Source: Enterobacter cloacae complex sp. R_G8 (GTDB taxonomy: Bacteria; Pseudomonadota; Gammaproteobacteria; Enterobacterales; Enterobacteriaceae). From it: a DNA stretch of 64,000 nt. Each line of letters opens with the position of its first letter. Position 1 is the first letter of the stretch. The position numbers and the translations under genes are program-made. The notes beneath the pieces are model-generated. The model had not been told where the DNA came from and did no database searches. It worked only from the letters and a program-made list of their open reading frames with translations. The stretch covers positions 3,224,001 through 3,288,000 of the forward strand of contig NZ_CP102246.1 in assembly GCF_024599795.1 (NCBI RefSeq), written 5' to 3'. This document shows, piece by piece, positions 44,491 through 58,130 of the stretch.

Positions 44491-45502
44491 TTTTTTCCTT
44501 AAGTGCCTTCAGATAGTCCTGAACAGAGCGATTATGGCTGGCAAGGTTGGTGTTAAAGGTATGCCCCCCTTTTCCATCAGCCACAAAGTAGAGATACGGT
44601 GTTTTTGCCGGATGCGCGGCCGCCTTAAGCGAGGCTTCGCTCGGCGTGGCAATCGGGCCTGGCGGCAGACCGCTAATAACGTAGGTATTATACGCCGTCG
44701 GCGTCTCCAGATCTTTTCGTGAGATCTTGCCGCTGTAGCTCTCACCCATTCCGTAGATCACGGTAGGGTCAGTTTGCAGACGCATGCCAATGCGCAGTCG
44801 GTTGATAAAGACCGACGCGACCTGGTCGCGCTCTGAAGCCACCGCGGTCTCCTTCTCGATAATTGAGGCCATGGTGACAAACTGGTTTTGGTCTTTATAC
44901 GGCAGGCCATCGGCGCGTCCGTCCCATGCAGCCTCCACCGCCGCGACCATTTTTTTGTGCGCACGCTTCAGGATCGCCACATCGGTTGTTCCCGCCGTAT
45001 ACATCCAGGTGTCCGGCCAGAACCAGCCCTCAACCCACTCCGGATGTTCAAATTCCAGTACCTCGGCAACCGTCTGGTAACTATCATCTTTTAGCGTATG
45101 CTTAATATACGGTGCGTCACGCAGCTGTTTAAGGTAATCACTCAGACGCATACCTTCAACAAAACGCAGCGGGAACTGCGCTTCTTTGCCGCTTTCCAGC
45201 AGCTGCAGCATCTCTCTGACGGTCATGCCAGGCGTAAAACGATAGGTGCCGGCTTTGAAATGAGACAGATCAGGTTCAATACGCAATAACCACTGGAACA
45301 CACGTGGGCGATTGATGATTTTGTCGCGGTAAAGCTGTTCTCCAAGCGCCTGTCGCCCGGTTCCCGCTTTCAGGGTAAATATCGTTTCGTCCTTAATCAG
45401 GATCTTACTGTCCGCCAGCTGACGAACTTTCCACACTCCTGCACCGCCAGCGACACCCAGCGCAACGATAAGGAGGAGGACAAAGCGTAACATTTTCTTC
45501 AT
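44480..45502 (-). CDS. mltG: Endolytic murein transglycosylase MltG
   Basis: 340-residue inner-membrane enzyme that cleaves nascent glycan strands. It has an N-terminal anchor (residues 6-24), a LysM-like region and the YceG domain with the catalytic glutamate in SIIEKETAV. It overlaps tmk, and its start is two bases after the pabC stop. Confidence 0.96.
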   Translation of the reverse strand: MKKMLRFVLLLIVALGVAGGAGVWKVRQLADSKILIKDETIFTLKAGTGRQALGEQLYRDKIINRPRVFQWLLRIEPDLSHFKAGTYRFTPGMTVREMLQLLESGKEAQFPLRFVEGMRLSDYLKQLRDAPYIKHTLKDDSYQTVAEVLEFEHPEWVEGWFWPDTWMYTAGTTDVAILKRAHKKMVAAVEAAWDGRADGLPYKDQNQFVTMASIIEKETAVASERDQVASVFINRLRIGMRLQTDPTVIYGMGESYSGKISRKDLETPTAYNTYVISGLPPGPIATPSEASLKAAAHPAKTPYLYFVADGKGGHTFNTNLASHNRSVQDYLKALKEKNAQ

Positions 45503-45504
45503 GA

Positions 45505-46314
45505 CTATCTGGTTTGCTCACATATCGGGGCTAAAAACTCAAACAGCTCGCGCGATGGCAAGCAAAATTGACCATAGGCGCGGACAGGTATAACCGGCAT
45601 CAGTGCGTTGCAAATAACGATTTCATCTGCTGCCTGCAACGCCTCTTCGCGTGCGTTAACTTCGACAACGTAAAAGTCAGAGCGTGCCAGCTGCTGCAAA
45701 CAAAACTGACGCATAATACCGTTGACTCCCGCCTGTTCCAGCGAAGGCGTGAAAACCGTCTTGCCCTGCCGCCAGAATAAATTAGCCGCACAGCATTCCG
45801 TAATGAACCCTTCGCTGTCAAGAACCAGCGCTTCATCGGCTGCCGTCTGCTCAAGATGAGTACGGATTAGCACCTGCTCAAGACGATTGAGATGTTTTAT
45901 CCCTGCAAGCATAGGGTTTCTTCCCAGTCGTACCGGGCTGAGCGTCAGGGTAACGCCCTCGTCGCGCCAGCGTGGATAATGGGCAGGATACGCAGAAACT
46001 GACAGGATCCGGGTGGGATGCTGGCAACTGGCGCCGCTGTAACCGCGTCCACCGCTGCCGCGACTGATAATTGCTTTGAGTACCCCATTGCGTTTTCCAG
46101 ACGCAAGCTGGCGCATTTCCTGGCGCAATGTGTCCCATTGCGTAAAAGGGATCAGTAACGTCTCGCAGGCTGTTTGCAGACGGCGTATATGCGCGTCCAG
46201 CAGACATACGTCACCATCCACAATGCGCGCGGTGGTAAAGCAACCATCACCAAACTGAGTCGCCCTGTCGCTGGCAGGCAGAGAATCTTGCTCAAGGCCA
46301 TTGATTAAAAACAT
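45505..46314 (-). CDS. pabC: Aminodeoxychorismate lyase
   Basis: 269-residue PLP enzyme of folate synthesis that releases p-aminobenzoate and pyruvate. The catalytic lysine lies in [12 protein letters not shown], with the fold-type IV features [15 protein letters not shown]. It is first in the five-gene run to ycfH; a terminator separates it from fabF. Confidence 0.95.
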   Translation of the reverse strand: MFLINGLEQDSLPASDRATQFGDGCFTTARIVDGDVCLLDAHIRRLQTACETLLIPFTQWDTLRQEMRQLASGKRNGVLKAIISRGSGGRGYSGASCQHPTRILSVSAYPAHYPRWRDEGVTLTLSPVRLGRNPMLAGIKHLNRLEQVLIRTHLEQTAADEALVLDSEGFITECCAANLFWRQGKTVFTPSLEQAGVNGIMRQFCLQQLARSDFYVVEVNAREEALQAADEIVICNALMPVIPVRAYGQFCLPSRELFEFLAPICEQTR

Positions 46315-46383
46315 GGTGGCTCCTTATGCGTGGGCGTTTAGTCTGGCAGGATGTCATGCAGCCGACAAGAAGATTAGCCTTAA

Positions 46384-46413
46384 TAAAAAAGGCCCGACAA
46401 GCGGACCTTTTTT
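46384..46413 (-). terminator. Terminator of fabF
   Basis: Leftward, AAAAAAGGTCCG and CGGGCCTTTTTT form an A/U-flanked hairpin just past the fabF stop. Confidence 0.85.
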
Positions 46414-46435
46414 CACAGCCATAGGGTACGCAGAT

Positions 46436-47734
<1,299 letters not shown>

Positions 47735-47768
47735 TCAGGCGGTCGAATGACCGCCTGGAGATGTTCAC

Positions 47769-48005
47769 TTACGCCTGGTGGCCGTTGATGTAATCAATGG
47801 CAGCCTGAACGGTGGTGATCTTCTCAGCTTCTTCGTCCGGAATCTCAGTATCAAACTCTTCTTCCAGAGCCATTACCAGCTCAACGGTGTCAAGAGAATC
47901 TGCGCCCAGGTCTTCAACGAAGGAAGCGGAGTTCACAACTTCTTCCTGCTTAACGCCCAGCTGTTCGCCGATAATTTTCTTAACGCGTTCTTCGATAGTG
48001 CTCAT
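47769..48005 (-). CDS. acpP: Acyl carrier protein
   Basis: 78-residue acidic carrier with the phosphopantetheine-bearing serine in [10 protein letters not shown]. Virtually identical to E. coli ACP. The 154-base gap to fabG should hold its strong separate promoter. Confidence 0.99.
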   Translation of the reverse strand: MSTIEERVKKIIGEQLGVKQEEVVNSASFVEDLGADSLDTVELVMALEEEFDTEIPDEEAEKITTVQAAIDYINGHQA

Positions 48006-48159
48006 ACTCTTAAATTTCCTATCAAAACTCGCTTTCGCGATGGTTTTCGTAGTGTATAAAATGTTGAAAAATTTGCAACTAAATCCCGGCAGGTCTTACC
48101 ACGATTTTACGTTATTTTGAGGCCAATCCCCCCAATAACGCAAATATTTTCGATCGTGA

Positions 48160-48894
48160 TTAAACCATATACATCCCGCCGTTGACGTGGAGGGTCTCAC
48201 CAGTGATGTAACCCGCTTCGTCAGAGGCTAAAAATGCAACCGCGCTGGCAATTTCTTTAGGGTCGCCTAAGCGGCCCGCTGGAACAGCTGCCAGCGTACC
48301 CGCACGCTGCTCATCAGTCAGCGCACGCGTCATGTCCGTTTCAATAAAGCCCGGAGCAACAACGTTTACAGTAATACCGCGGGACGCGACTTCACGCGCC
48401 AGCGACTTACTGAAACCAATCAGACCTGCTTTCGCCGCAGCGTAGTTAGCCTGACCAGCATTTCCCATGGTACCAACCACAGAACCGACAGTGATAATAC
48501 GACCATGACGCTTTTTCATCATAGCGCGCATTACCGCTTTTGACAGACGGAATACAGATGACAGGTTGGTTTCGATAATATCGTTCCACTCGTCGTCTTT
48601 CATTCGCATCAACAGGTTATCGCGAGTGATCCCGGCATTATTGACCAGAATATCCACTTCGCCAAACTCTGCGCGAATATTTTCCAGAACAGATTCGATA
48701 GATGCAGGCTCAGTCACATTCAGTACCAGACCTTTACCGTTCGCACCCAGATAGTCGCTGATGGCCTTCGCGCCATTCTCGCTGGTTGCTGTACCAATCA
48801 CTTTCGCGCCGCGCGCGGCCAGTGTTTCAGCAATGGCGCGCCCGATACCGCGGCTAGCGCCAGTGACCAGGGCAATTTTTCCTTCAAAACTCAT
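48160..48894 (-). CDS. fabG: 3-oxoacyl-ACP reductase
   Basis: 244-residue short-chain dehydrogenase using NADPH. It has the cofactor motif TGASRGIG, NNAGITRD and the catalytic Ser/Tyr/Lys in TVGSVVGTMG and YAAAKAG. It follows fabD by 12 bases in the fabHDG operon. Confidence 0.98.
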   Translation of the reverse strand: MSFEGKIALVTGASRGIGRAIAETLAARGAKVIGTATSENGAKAISDYLGANGKGLVLNVTEPASIESVLENIRAEFGEVDILVNNAGITRDNLLMRMKDDEWNDIIETNLSSVFRLSKAVMRAMMKKRHGRIITVGSVVGTMGNAGQANYAAAKAGLIGFSKSLAREVASRGITVNVVAPGFIETDMTRALTDEQRAGTLAAVPAGRLGDPKEIASAVAFLASDEAGYITGETLHVNGGMYMV

Positions 48895-48906
48895 GGTATT
48901 CCTCTT

Positions 48907-49836
48907 TTATTGCGAGAGTGCCGCTTCAATAGCTTCCGGCTCGTTAATCGCCGAGGCAGTCAGGGTGTCAACAATACGTTTTGTCAGACCGGTCAGGACT
49001 TTCCCTGGGCCGACTTCGTACAGGTGCTCAACGCCCTGAGAGGCCATAAACTCAACGGTTTTGGTCCACTGTACCGGGCTATAGAGCTGGCGAACCAGCG
49101 CGTCACGGATAGCCTCCGGCGTAGTTTCACATTTCACATCGACGTTGTTCACAACGGAAATCGTCGGTGCGTTAAAGGTAATTTTTTCCAGTTCAACCGC
49201 CAGCTTGTCAGCAGCAGGTTTCATCAGCGCACAGTGGGACGGAACACTCACTGGCAGCGGCAGCGCACGTTTCGCGCCCGCGGCTTTACAGGCTGCACCT
49301 GCACGTTCAACCGCTTCTTTATGACCGGCGATAACCACCTGACCTGGCGAGTTGAAGTTAACCGGTGAAACCACCTGACCTTCTGCTGATTCTTCACACG
49401 CTTTTGCGATGGAAGCATCGTCGAGACCGATAATAGCAGACATGCCGCCCGTGCCTTCTGGCACCGCTTCCTGCATGAATTTACCACGCAGCTCTACCAG
49501 GCGTACCGCGTCAGCAAAGGCAATCACACCGGCACAGACCAGCGCAGAGTATTCACCCAGGCTATGGCCCGCGAGCAGGGCTGGCGCTTTACCGCCCTTC
49601 TGCTGCCAGACGCGCCACAGCGCAACGGAAGCGGTCAGCAGAGCAGGCTGAGTCTGCCAGGTTTTGTTCAGCTCTTCGGCCGGACCCTGTTGGGTCAGCG
49701 CCCATAAATCATAACCCAGTGCATCGGAAGCTTCACGGAAAGTCTCTTCGATTACCGGATAGTTTGCTGCCATTTCAGACAACATCCCAACGGTTTGAGA
49801 GCCCTGCCCCGGGAACACAAAAGCAAATTGCGTCAT
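48907..49836 (-). CDS. fabD: Malonyl-CoA:ACP transacylase
   Basis: 309 residues. The active serine is in GHSLGEYSALV, the arginine that holds the malonyl carboxylate in VELRGKFMQEAV, and the catalytic histidine in SVPSHCALMKPA. It follows fabH by 15 bases. Confidence 0.98.
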   Translation of the reverse strand: MTQFAFVFPGQGSQTVGMLSEMAANYPVIEETFREASDALGYDLWALTQQGPAEELNKTWQTQPALLTASVALWRVWQQKGGKAPALLAGHSLGEYSALVCAGVIAFADAVRLVELRGKFMQEAVPEGTGGMSAIIGLDDASIAKACEESAEGQVVSPVNFNSPGQVVIAGHKEAVERAGAACKAAGAKRALPLPVSVPSHCALMKPAADKLAVELEKITFNAPTISVVNNVDVKCETTPEAIRDALVRQLYSPVQWTKTVEFMASQGVEHLYEVGPGKVLTGLTKRIVDTLTASAINEPEAIEAALSQ

Positions 49837-49851
49837 CTTTTAATCCTTATC

Positions 49852-50805
49852 CTAGAAACGAACCAGCGCGGAACCCCAGGTGAACCCGCCACCGAAGGCT
49901 TCAAGCAAGACCAACTGGCCCCGTTTGATTCGTCCGTCACGTACCGCTTCATCAAAGGCGCACGGTACTGACGCCGCAGAGGTATTGCCGTGGCGATCGA
50001 GCGTCACCACAACGTTATCCATCGACATGCCCAGCTTTTTCGCGGTCGCACTGATAATACGCAGGTTCGCCTGATGCGGCACCAGCCAGTCGAGTGCAGT
50101 GCGTTCAAGGTTATTGGCTTCCAGCGTTTCATCAACAATGTGTGCCAGCTCCGTCACTGCAACCTTAAACACCTCGTTACCTGCCATGGTCAGGTAGATA
50201 GAGTTGTCCGGATTCACACGGTCGGCGTTAGGCAGCGTCAGCAGTTCGCCATAGCTACCGTCAGCATGCAGATGCGTGGAGATGATGCCCGGCTCTTCAG
50301 ACTGGCCCAGCAGTACGGCACCCGCACCATCACCAAAAATAATGATCGTTCCACGATCGGTTGGATCGCAGGTACGCGCCAGCACGTCAGCCCCGATCAC
50401 CAGCGCATACTTCACCGCGCCGGATTTTACATACTGATCGGCAATGCTCAATGCATAGGTGAAACCTGCGCAGGCTGCGGCAACGTCAAACGCCGGGCAG
50501 CCTTTAATACCGAGCATATTCTGCACCTGGCACGCTGCGCTTGGGAAAGCATGTGTGGCAGATGTCGTGGCGACCACGATCAAACCAATCTGTTCTTTAT
50601 CGATGCCCGCCATTTCGATAGCACGCTGTGCGGCTTCGTAACCCATGGTGGACACGGTTTCGTCTGGCGCGGCGATACGACGTTCACGGATACCTGTGCG
50701 CGTGACAATCCACTCGTCAGACGTATCTACCATTTTTTCCAGATCGGCGTTGGTTCGCACTTGTGTTGGCAGATAGCTGCCGGTACCAATAATCTTCGTA
50801 TACAT
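49852..50805 (-). CDS. fabH: 3-oxoacyl-ACP synthase III
   Basis: 317-residue initiating condensing enzyme (acetyl-CoA plus malonyl-ACP). Its Cys-His-Asn triad is in [22 protein letters not shown] and [11 protein letters not shown]. It follows plsX after six bases. Confidence 0.98.
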   Translation of the reverse strand: MYTKIIGTGSYLPTQVRTNADLEKMVDTSDEWIVTRTGIRERRIAAPDETVSTMGYEAAQRAIEMAGIDKEQIGLIVVATTSATHAFPSAACQVQNMLGIKGCPAFDVAAACAGFTYALSIADQYVKSGAVKYALVIGADVLARTCDPTDRGTIIIFGDGAGAVLLGQSEEPGIISTHLHADGSYGELLTLPNADRVNPDNSIYLTMAGNEVFKVAVTELAHIVDETLEANNLERTALDWLVPHQANLRIISATAKKLGMSMDNVVVTLDRHGNTSAASVPCAFDEAVRDGRIKRGQLVLLEAFGGGFTWGSALVRF

Positions 50806-50811
50806 GTACGC

Positions 50812-51846
50812 TCAGTCACTTTTAGCTAATACAGATTCCAGGCGAGCGGCAATCCGCTGAGGGACTTGTCGCTGCACCGCCTGCACTGCCTGTTCAATGG
50901 CGACAGTAAATGCTCGCTGATTGGCGGCACCGTGACTCTTGATCACAATGCCGCGCAATCCTAACAGACAGGCGCCATTATACTGGTCGGGGTTGAGGTG
51001 ACTGAATCGCCGCGTCAGGCTTTTTTGTAACCAACGCTTCAATAAAATCAGCCACCAGGCGCTTTTTTTACCTTCTCCCTGCGATTTGAGGAGAGAAAGG
51101 AACATTCGCACAACCCCTTCCATGGTCTTCAACGTCACGTTTCCAGTGAAGCCATCACACACCAGAACATCCGTTTTCCCCGTCAGCAACTCATTGGCTT
51201 CGAGATAACCAATATAGTTGATGGAGGGAACCTGTTTAAGCAATTCGGCAGCCTCACGAATGCTGTCCAGGCCTTTGGTCTCTTCTTCACCTATGTTCAG
51301 TAACGCAACACGGGGAGTGTTGATCCCGACCACTTCTTCTGCCAGCACCGACCCCATCACGGCAAACTGAGCCAGCATTGTACTATCACAATCGACGTTA
51401 GCGCCCAGATCGAGCACCACCGTTTTGCCCTTTTGCTGATGCGGGAGTACCGTCACCAGCGCCGGACGCTCAATGCCCTCAATAGGCTTGAGCAGTAATT
51501 TCGACAGCCCCATCAGCGCGCCGGTATTTCCCGCGCTGACGCAGGCCTGCGCACGTCCTTCTTTTACCAGCTCCAGTGCCATTCGCATAGAGCTGCCACG
51601 GCTATTGCGAATCGCCTGCGATGGCCGGGCATCACTGGCAATAACTGACTGCGCAGGAATAATCTGCAGACGCGAACGTTGTTCGAAGTCAGCTTTTGCA
51701 AGTAATGGCGTGATTGTGTCGGGATTGCCGACTAAAAGAAGTGTGAGTTGCGAATTAGAATTCAGTGCCTGCAATGCTGCAGGCACTGTCACGGAAGGCC
51801 CAAAATCTCCTCCCATGACATCTAACGCCAGGGTTAGACGTGTCAA
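50812..51846 (-). CDS. plsX: Phosphate acyltransferase PlsX
   Basis: Converts acyl-ACP to acyl-phosphate for phospholipid synthesis. 344 residues, starting with TTG ([17 protein letters not shown]), as in E. coli. It ends at [10 protein letters not shown], about 12 residues before the E. coli end; the rest matches closely ([25 protein letters not shown]). fabH starts six bases downstream. Confidence 0.96.
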   Translation of the reverse strand: MTRLTLALDVMGGDFGPSVTVPAALQALNSNSQLTLLLVGNPDTITPLLAKADFEQRSRLQIIPAQSVIASDARPSQAIRNSRGSSMRMALELVKEGRAQACVSAGNTGALMGLSKLLLKPIEGIERPALVTVLPHQQKGKTVVLDLGANVDCDSTMLAQFAVMGSVLAEEVVGINTPRVALLNIGEEETKGLDSIREAAELLKQVPSINYIGYLEANELLTGKTDVLVCDGFTGNVTLKTMEGVVRMFLSLLKSQGEGKKSAWWLILLKRWLQKSLTRRFSHLNPDQYNGACLLGLRGIVIKSHGAANQRAFTVAIEQAVQAVQRQVPQRIAARLESVLAKSD

Positions 51847-51875
51847 GGTATCGTCGCAGCCTGGTTCGGTAAATT

Positions 51876-51926
51876 CCCCGTTTGCACGGGGAGTTCCTCA
51901 CTAAGCCTAATCACGCAAACGCGTGA

Positions 51927-51928
<2 letters not shown>
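51876..51928 (-). terminator. Two hairpins between rpmF and plsX
   Basis: ATCACGC-GTTT-GCGTGAT overlaps the end of rpmF (51909-51928), and CCCCGTGCAAACGGGG (51876-51892) is followed by AATTTACC. They may cause partial termination or processing between the abundant rpmF message and plsX. Confidence 0.5.
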
Positions 51929-52112
<184 letters not shown>

Positions 52113-52116
52113 TCAA

Positions 52117-52650
<534 letters not shown>

Positions 52651-52778
52651 TTAACTTTGTAACGTCATATAGTCAAAGAAAAAGGCAACCAGGGCTGCCT
52701 TTTGCCAATTATTCGCACACATTGCGGCCTGTAGTTTAAAATGGCTGGCATCGATACGCTATATCTGGTGATAAAAAT

Positions 52779-53363
52779 ATGCCAAATCTCGTTCTCGCTT
52801 CCACGTCTCCCTACCGCCGAATATTGCTGGAAAAGCTCGGGATCCCGTTTGAGTGCGCCGCGCCGGACGTTGACGAGACGCCACAACCTGGCGAGTCACC
52901 GCGTCATCTAGTGACCCGTCTGGCGAAAGAAAAAGCCCAGTCGCTTGCCGCACGATACCCTTCGCATTTGATTATAGGCTCCGATCAGGTTTGTGTACTG
53001 GATGGCGTCATTACCGGTAAGCCGCACACCGAAGAGAACGCCTGTAAACAGCTTATGCAGGCGCGAGGTAATATTGTTACCTTCTATACCGGCCTCGCAC
53101 TCTATAACTCCGCCGCGGGCCACCTGCAGACCGAATGCGAGCCGTTTGATGTCCATTTCCGGCACCTGAGTGAGCAAGAAATCATAGATTATGTGCGTCG
53201 TGAACGGCCGCTAAACTGTGCGGGCAGTTTTAAAAGTGAAGGTCTTGGGATTGCGCTGTTCGAAAAACTGGAGGGGCGTGATCCGAACACGCTGGTGGGC
53301 TTGCCGCTGATAGCGCTGTGCCAGATGTTAAGACGCGAAGCGTGTAATCCGCTGACGGCGTGA
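52779..53363 (+). CDS. yceF: 7-methyl-GTP pyrophosphatase (Maf family)
   Basis: 194-residue Maf-like nucleotide pyrophosphatase. It has the N-terminal LASTSPYRR, the catalytic region [21 protein letters not shown] and [10 protein letters not shown]. coli YceF hydrolyses m7GTP. Divergent from yceD; gene length equals E. coli. Confidence 0.95.
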   Translation: MPNLVLASTSPYRRILLEKLGIPFECAAPDVDETPQPGESPRHLVTRLAKEKAQSLAARYPSHLIIGSDQVCVLDGVITGKPHTEENACKQLMQARGNIVTFYTGLALYNSAAGHLQTECEPFDVHFRHLSEQEIIDYVRRERPLNCAGSFKSEGLGIALFEKLEGRDPNTLVGLPLIALCQMLRREACNPLTA

Positions 53364-53410
53364 CCGTTGCGGCCTGATGCCCTCTCCCACAGGCAGAGGG
53401 TGCAAACATT

Positions 53411-53436
53411 AAAAACGGCAACTTCGTTGCCGTTTA
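53411..53436. terminator. Bidirectional terminator between yceF and rluC
   Basis: AAAAACGGCAAC-TTC-GTTGCCGTTT is a compact hairpin whose U tract is best for leftward rluC. Confidence 0.88.
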
Positions 53437-53445
53437 ACGTTTACC

Positions 53446-54393
53446 TTAGCCGCGCAGAACTTTCAGGCAGCGTTTCAACTGCTCATCCAGCGGCGCTTCA
53501 ATGCGTATAGTCTCGCCGGTATTCGGATGGGTAAACTTCAGCGCTGCCGCATGCAGGAACAGACGCGACAGCCCCGTCCCCGCCAGTTGCTTATCAAACT
53601 CCCTGTCGCCATAACGGTCGTCAAAAGCAATCGGATGGCCAGCAAACTGGGTATGCACGCGAATCTGGTGGGTACGGCCGGTAACCGGACTACAGCGCAC
53701 CAGCGTGGCGAACTCATAACGCTCTTCCACTTTAAAGCGTGTCTCAGACGGTTTACCTTCCTGGCTCACACGGACGATTCGCTCACCGCTTTGCAAAATA
53801 TTTTTCAGTAGCGGCGCCTGTACCACTTTAACGTGGGACTGCCACTGACCGCGCACCAGCGCCAGATAATCTTTCTGCATCCCTTTTTCACGCAACTGCT
53901 CGTGCAATGAGCGCAGGGCAGAACGTTTTTTGGCGACCAGCAGCACGCCAGAGGTGTCACGATCGAGACGGTGAACCAGTTCGAGGAAACGGGCTTCCGG
54001 GCGCAGCGCGCGCAGCCCTTCGATCACGCCGAAACTCAGACCGCTGCCACCGTGTACTGCCGTACCCGACGGTTTATTCAACACCAGGATGTAATCATCT
54101 TCATACAGGATCACATCACTCAGGGCGGCCACCTTCTGCAGCTTAGGCGACACGACCTCTTCTTCACGTTCGGCAACACGCACCGGTGGGATACGTACTT
54201 CGTCACCGGCTTCGAGCTTATACTCAGGCTTCACGCGTTTTTTGTTAACCCGCACCTCGCCCTTACGCAGGATGCGGTAAATCATGCTTTTTGGCACACC
54301 TTTCAGTTGGGTGCGCAAAAAGTTATCGATACGTTGCCCCGCTTCATCATCGGCGATAGCAACCATTTTTACGGCTGGAGTCTCTGTTTTCAT
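53446..54393 (-). CDS. rluC: 23S rRNA pseudouridine(955/2504/2580) synthase
   Basis: 315 residues: S4 RNA-binding domain (about 18-80; RIDNFLRTQLKGVPKSMIYR) and RluA-type catalytic domain with the aspartate in HRLDRDTSGVLL. The C-terminal TGRTHQIRVH motif is present. Divergent from rne across the leader region; E. coli RluC has 319 residues. Confidence 0.97.
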   Translation of the reverse strand: MKTETPAVKMVAIADDEAGQRIDNFLRTQLKGVPKSMIYRILRKGEVRVNKKRVKPEYKLEAGDEVRIPPVRVAEREEEVVSPKLQKVAALSDVILYEDDYILVLNKPSGTAVHGGSGLSFGVIEGLRALRPEARFLELVHRLDRDTSGVLLVAKKRSALRSLHEQLREKGMQKDYLALVRGQWQSHVKVVQAPLLKNILQSGERIVRVSQEGKPSETRFKVEERYEFATLVRCSPVTGRTHQIRVHTQFAGHPIAFDDRYGDREFDKQLAGTGLSRLFLHAAALKFTHPNTGETIRIEAPLDEQLKRCLKVLRG

Positions 54394-54612
54394 GGTTGGC
54401 GATTCTAAATATCGTCAGGCATTAGCGCCACTCATTTTTCTATGCTTATATTTACTTTTATCCGGCCAGCCCCCCGTTTCGCACAATCGATTTGGTGGTT
54501 ATTAAACCAATCACCAACCTGAAGTGAAGAAACTGTGAGTAACCGGGTGATAATTGGTAAAAGTCATCTTGCTATAACCCGGCGAGCAGTGGAATAATGA
54601 AGCCGTTTTCCG
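54394..54612. other. rluC-rne divergent promoter region
   Basis: About 220 bases that should hold the promoters of rluC (left) and rne (right). No coding frame is evident; the E. coli yceQ reading frame is not clearly kept. Confidence 0.5.
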
Positions 54613-54965
54613 CGTTAAATCCGGGTTTTGTAAGGATATCGACGGAATGACCAATTTTGTCTGACCGATCATCCACGCAGCAATGGCGTAAGACGTATTG
54701 ATCTTTCAGGCAGTTAGCGGGCTGCGGGTTGCAGTACTTCCCGGTATAAGGATTGTTCTCTGGAGAGTTTTACCCAGGCAATTCCCCTGATAATTGCGCT
54801 GTTTTTCCGTATGAAATACAGGCAACCGACACTCTGCGCCTCTTAAGCGAGCGACAACCGTGAGGTTGGCGACGTGAATAGACACGAGGCCATCGGTTCA
54901 TACCCCGGAAAGCGTCACCTTGCCCGCAGCTTTGTCGTCAATGTAAGAATAACGAGTAAGTTACG
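54613..54965 (+). ncRNA. RNase E autoregulatory 5' leader (rne5 element)
   Basis: This leader matches E. coli's roughly 360-base rne 5' UTR closely over long blocks (for example ATCCACGCAGCAATGGCGTA, GGCAGTTAGCGGGCTGCGGG and ACACGAGGCCATCGG). It includes the hp2/hp3 hairpin region to which RNase E binds to cleave its own mRNA. The loss-and-keep pattern (structured parts kept, linkers changed) fits a functional RNA. Confidence 0.88.
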
Positions 54966-57900
54966 ATGAAAAGAATGTTAATCAACGCAACTCAGCAAGA
55001 AGAGTTGCGTGTCGCCCTTGTGGATGGGCAGCGCCTGTACGATCTGGATATCGAAAGTCCTGGACACGAACAGAAAAAAGCGAACATTTACAAAGGTAAA
55101 ATCACCCGCATTGAACCCAGTCTTGAAGCTGCATTTGTCGATTACGGTGCTGAGCGTCATGGTTTCCTCCCTCTGAAAGAAATCGCCCGCGAATATTTCC
55201 CTGCTAACTACAACTCTCACGGCCGTCCGAATATCAAAGATGTTCTGCGTGAAGGTCAGGAAGTGATCGTTCAGATTGATAAAGAAGAGCGTGGCAATAA
55301 AGGTGCCGCACTGACAACCTTTATCAGCCTGGCAGGGAGTTATCTGGTACTGATGCCAAACAACCCGCGTGCGGGTGGCATCTCTCGCCGTATCGAAGGT
55401 GATGACCGTACTGAGCTGAAAGAAGCGCTGGCCAGTCTTGAACTGCCGGATGGCATGGGTCTTATCGTGCGTACCGCCGGTGTGGGCAAATCAGCCGAAG
55501 CGCTGCAGTGGGACTTAAGTTTCCGTCTGAAGCACTGGGAAGCCATCCAGAAAGCAGCGGAAAGCCGCCCTGCTCCGTTCCTGATCCACCAGGAAAGCAA
55601 CGTTATCGTGCGTGCCTTCCGCGACTATCTGCGTCAGGACATCGGTGAGATTCTGATCGACAACCCGAAAGTGCTTGAGCTGGCTCGCCAGCACATCGCC
55701 GCACTGGGCCGTCCGGACTTCACCAGTAAAATCAAACTGTACACCGGTGAAATCCCGCTGTTCAGCCACTATCAGATCGAATCCCAGATTGAGTCCGCCT
55801 TCCAGCGTGAAGTGCGTCTGCCATCCGGCGGTTCTATCGTTATTGATACCACGGAAGCGCTGACCGCAATCGACATCAACTCCGCACGTGCAACGCGCGG
55901 CGGTGATATCGAAGAGACCGCCTTCAACACCAACCTTGAAGCCGCTGATGAAATCGCCCGCCAGCTCCGCCTGCGCGACCTGGGTGGCCTGATTGTTATC
56001 GACTTTATCGACATGACTCCTGTTCGCCACCAGCGTGCGGTTGAAAACCGTCTGCGCGAAGCGGTACGTCAGGATCGTGCGCGTATCCAGATCAGCCATA
56101 TCTCACGCTTTGGCCTGCTGGAGATGTCCCGTCAGCGTCTTAGCCCATCACTGGGTGAATCCAGCCATCACGTTTGCCCGCGCTGCTCCGGTACCGGGAC
56201 CGTCCGTGATAACGAATCTCTGTCTCTCTCAATTCTGCGTCTGATTGAAGAAGAAGCGCTGAAAGAGAATACCAAAGAGGTTCACGCCATTGTTCCAGTG
56301 CCAATTGCCTCCTACCTGCTGAACGAAAAACGTGCTGCGGTGAGTGCCATTGAAGCGCGTCAGGGCGGCGTTCGCTGCATTATCGTGCCAAATGACCAGA
56401 TGGAAACCCCGCACTATCACGTGCTGCGTGTCCGTAAGGGTGAAGAGACCAGCACGCTCAGCTACCTGCTGCCGAAGTTGCATGAAGAAGAGATGGCGCT
56501 GCCATCCGATGAAGAGCCTGCCGAGCGTAAACTGCCAGAGCAGCCTGCATTAGCGACCTTCATCATGCCAGAAGCACCGCCAGAAAGTGCTCTGGAAAAA
56601 CCAGCGGCTAAACCGGCGGCGCAAAAACCGGAAGCGGTGGCAAAAGCCGAACCAGCACAACCGGGTCTGCTGAGCCGTCTCTTCGGTGCGCTGAAGAAGA
56701 TGTTCGCGGGTGAAGAGGTTCAGCCGGAGCAGCCGAAAGAAGAGCCAAAAGCGGCCAAACCTGAGCGTCAGCAGGACCGTCGTAAGCGTCAGAACAACCG
56801 CCGCGATCGTAACGAGCGCAATGACCGTAACGAACGCCGTGACAATCGTTCGGACAACAATGAAGGCCGTGAGCAACGCGAAGACAACCGTCGTAACCGT
56901 CGCGAGAAACAACAGCAGAACGTTGAAGATCGCGAAATTCGCCAGCAGGCGGGCGATGAGTCTGAGAAGAGCAAACAGCGCGACGAGCAGCAGCCTCGCC
57001 GTGAGCGCAACCGTCGCCGTAACGACGAGAAACGCCAGGCCCAGCAGGACGTTAAAAACCTGAATCGCGAAGAGCCTGCTGAACAGCAGGAGACCGAGCA
57101 GGAAGAACGTACTCAGGTCATGCCACGTCGTAAGCAGCGTCAACTGACTCAGAAAGTGCGCGTCGGTGCACAGCCAGTGGAAGAGACTGTTGTTGTCGTT
57201 CCGCCAGCAGAGGAAAGCGTGCCGAATACCCAGCTGGCGAAAGTGGATCTGCCTGCCGTGGTTGAGAATAACGCCGAGCAGGATGAAAACGGTGAAGGTC
57301 GTGATAACGCAGGTATGCCGCGTCGTTCACGTCGCTCTCCTCGTCATCTGCGCGTCAGCGGTCAGCGTCGTCGCCGTTACCGTGACGAGCGCTATCCGAC
57401 GCAGTCTGCTATGCCGTTAACCGTGGCGTGCGCGTCACCTGAAATGGCATCCGGGAAGGTCTGGATCCGCTATCCTGTTGCACGTCCGGAGCAGGTTGTT
57501 GAAGAGCAGTCTGTCACCGAAGAGGTGATTGCCCCGGTTATCGCCGTTGAAGAAACGGTGACAGAAGCAGCCGTTGCAGTGGAACCTCAGGTGGTTGAAC
57601 CGCAGGCTGTTGAAGCTGAAGCGCCTCACGCCGTTGACGTTGAAACCACGCATCCGGAAGTGATTGCCGCGCCAGTTGATGCCGCACCGCACTTTATCGC
57701 TGAAGAAGACACCGTGGTCGCTGAAGAGGTTGCGGAAGAAGTTGAACCAGCAGCTACTGTTGAAGAAGCTGCAGACGTGGTTGTCGAAACCGTCACTGAA
57801 GAAGTGGTTCAGGACGTTGAGATTGAAGCAGAACCCGTTCGTGAAGCCGCTGACGTAAAAGCACCAGAGGTGAAAGCCGAGCCGGTAGCCGTCACGCCAG

Positions 57901-58085
57901 CCCCTGTTCACGTTGCCACAGCACCCATGACGCGCGCCCCGGCGCCGGATTATGTGCCTGAAGCACCGCGTCACAGCGACTGGGTACGCCCTGCATTCAA
58001 CTTTGAAGGCAAAGGCGCTGCCGGTGGACACAGTGCAACGCATCAGGCGACTGCTCCCGCCACCCGTCCGCAGTCTGTCGAATAA
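54966..58085 (+). CDS. rne: Ribonuclease E
   Basis: 1039-residue endonuclease and degradosome scaffold. The N-terminal catalytic half has an S1 domain (about 35-125), DNase I-like metal aspartates ([15 protein letters not shown]) and the Zn-link CPRCSGTG near 404. The C-terminal half has a membrane segment (around [13 protein letters not shown], about 565-582), an arginine-rich RNA-binding region ([17 protein letters not shown]), the RhlB/AR2 region ([19 protein letters not shown]), a long Val/Glu/Ala-rich disordered stretch and the conserved PNPase-binding end ([17 protein letters not shown]). It is about 20 residues shorter than E. coli, with the difference in the disordered stretch. Confidence 0.98.
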   Translation: MKRMLINATQQEELRVALVDGQRLYDLDIESPGHEQKKANIYKGKITRIEPSLEAAFVDYGAERHGFLPLKEIAREYFPANYNSHGRPNIKDVLREGQEVIVQIDKEERGNKGAALTTFISLAGSYLVLMPNNPRAGGISRRIEGDDRTELKEALASLELPDGMGLIVRTAGVGKSAEALQWDLSFRLKHWEAIQKAAESRPAPFLIHQESNVIVRAFRDYLRQDIGEILIDNPKVLELARQHIAALGRPDFTSKIKLYTGEIPLFSHYQIESQIESAFQREVRLPSGGSIVIDTTEALTAIDINSARATRGGDIEETAFNTNLEAADEIARQLRLRDLGGLIVIDFIDMTPVRHQRAVENRLREAVRQDRARIQISHISRFGLLEMSRQRLSPSLGESSHHVCPRCSGTGTVRDNESLSLSILRLIEEEALKENTKEVHAIVPVPIASYLLNEKRAAVSAIEARQGGVRCIIVPNDQMETPHYHVLRVRKGEETSTLSYLLPKLHEEEMALPSDEEPAERKLPEQPALATFIMPEAPPESALEKPAAKPAAQKPEAVAKAEPAQPGLLSRLFGALKKMFAGEEVQPEQPKEEPKAAKPERQQDRRKRQNNRRDRNERNDRNERRDNRSDNNEGREQREDNRRNRREKQQQNVEDREIRQQAGDESEKSKQRDEQQPRRERNRRRNDEKRQAQQDVKNLNREEPAEQQETEQEERTQVMPRRKQRQLTQKVRVGAQPVEETVVVVPPAEESVPNTQLAKVDLPAVVENNAEQDENGEGRDNAGMPRRSRRSPRHLRVSGQRRRRYRDERYPTQSAMPLTVACASPEMASGKVWIRYPVARPEQVVEEQSVTEEVIAPVIAVEETVTEAAVAVEPQVVEPQAVEAEAPHAVDVETTHPEVIAAPVDAAPHFIAEEDTVVAEEVAEEVEPAATVEEAADVVVETVTEEVVQDVEIEAEPVREAADVKAPEVKAEPVAVTPAPVHVATAPMTRAPAPDYVPEAPRHSDWVRPAFNFEGKGAAGGHSATHQATAPATRPQSVE

Positions 58086-58097
58086 CGACACATAGCG

Positions 58098-58130
58098 TAA
58101 AAAGCCGACCTCCGGGTCGGCTTTTTTATT
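58098..58130 (+). terminator. Terminator of rne
   Basis: AAAAAGCCGACC-TCC-GGGTCGGCTTTTTTATT: a strong hairpin 12 bases after the rne stop, overlapping the end of the opposing lysR gene. Confidence 0.92.

Noticed and set aside
53376..53401. CCCTCT...AGAGGG hairpin after yceF
   Set aside because: It lacks a U tract and resembles common small intergenic palindromes of enterobacteria; the real terminator is the following hairpin at 53411-53436.
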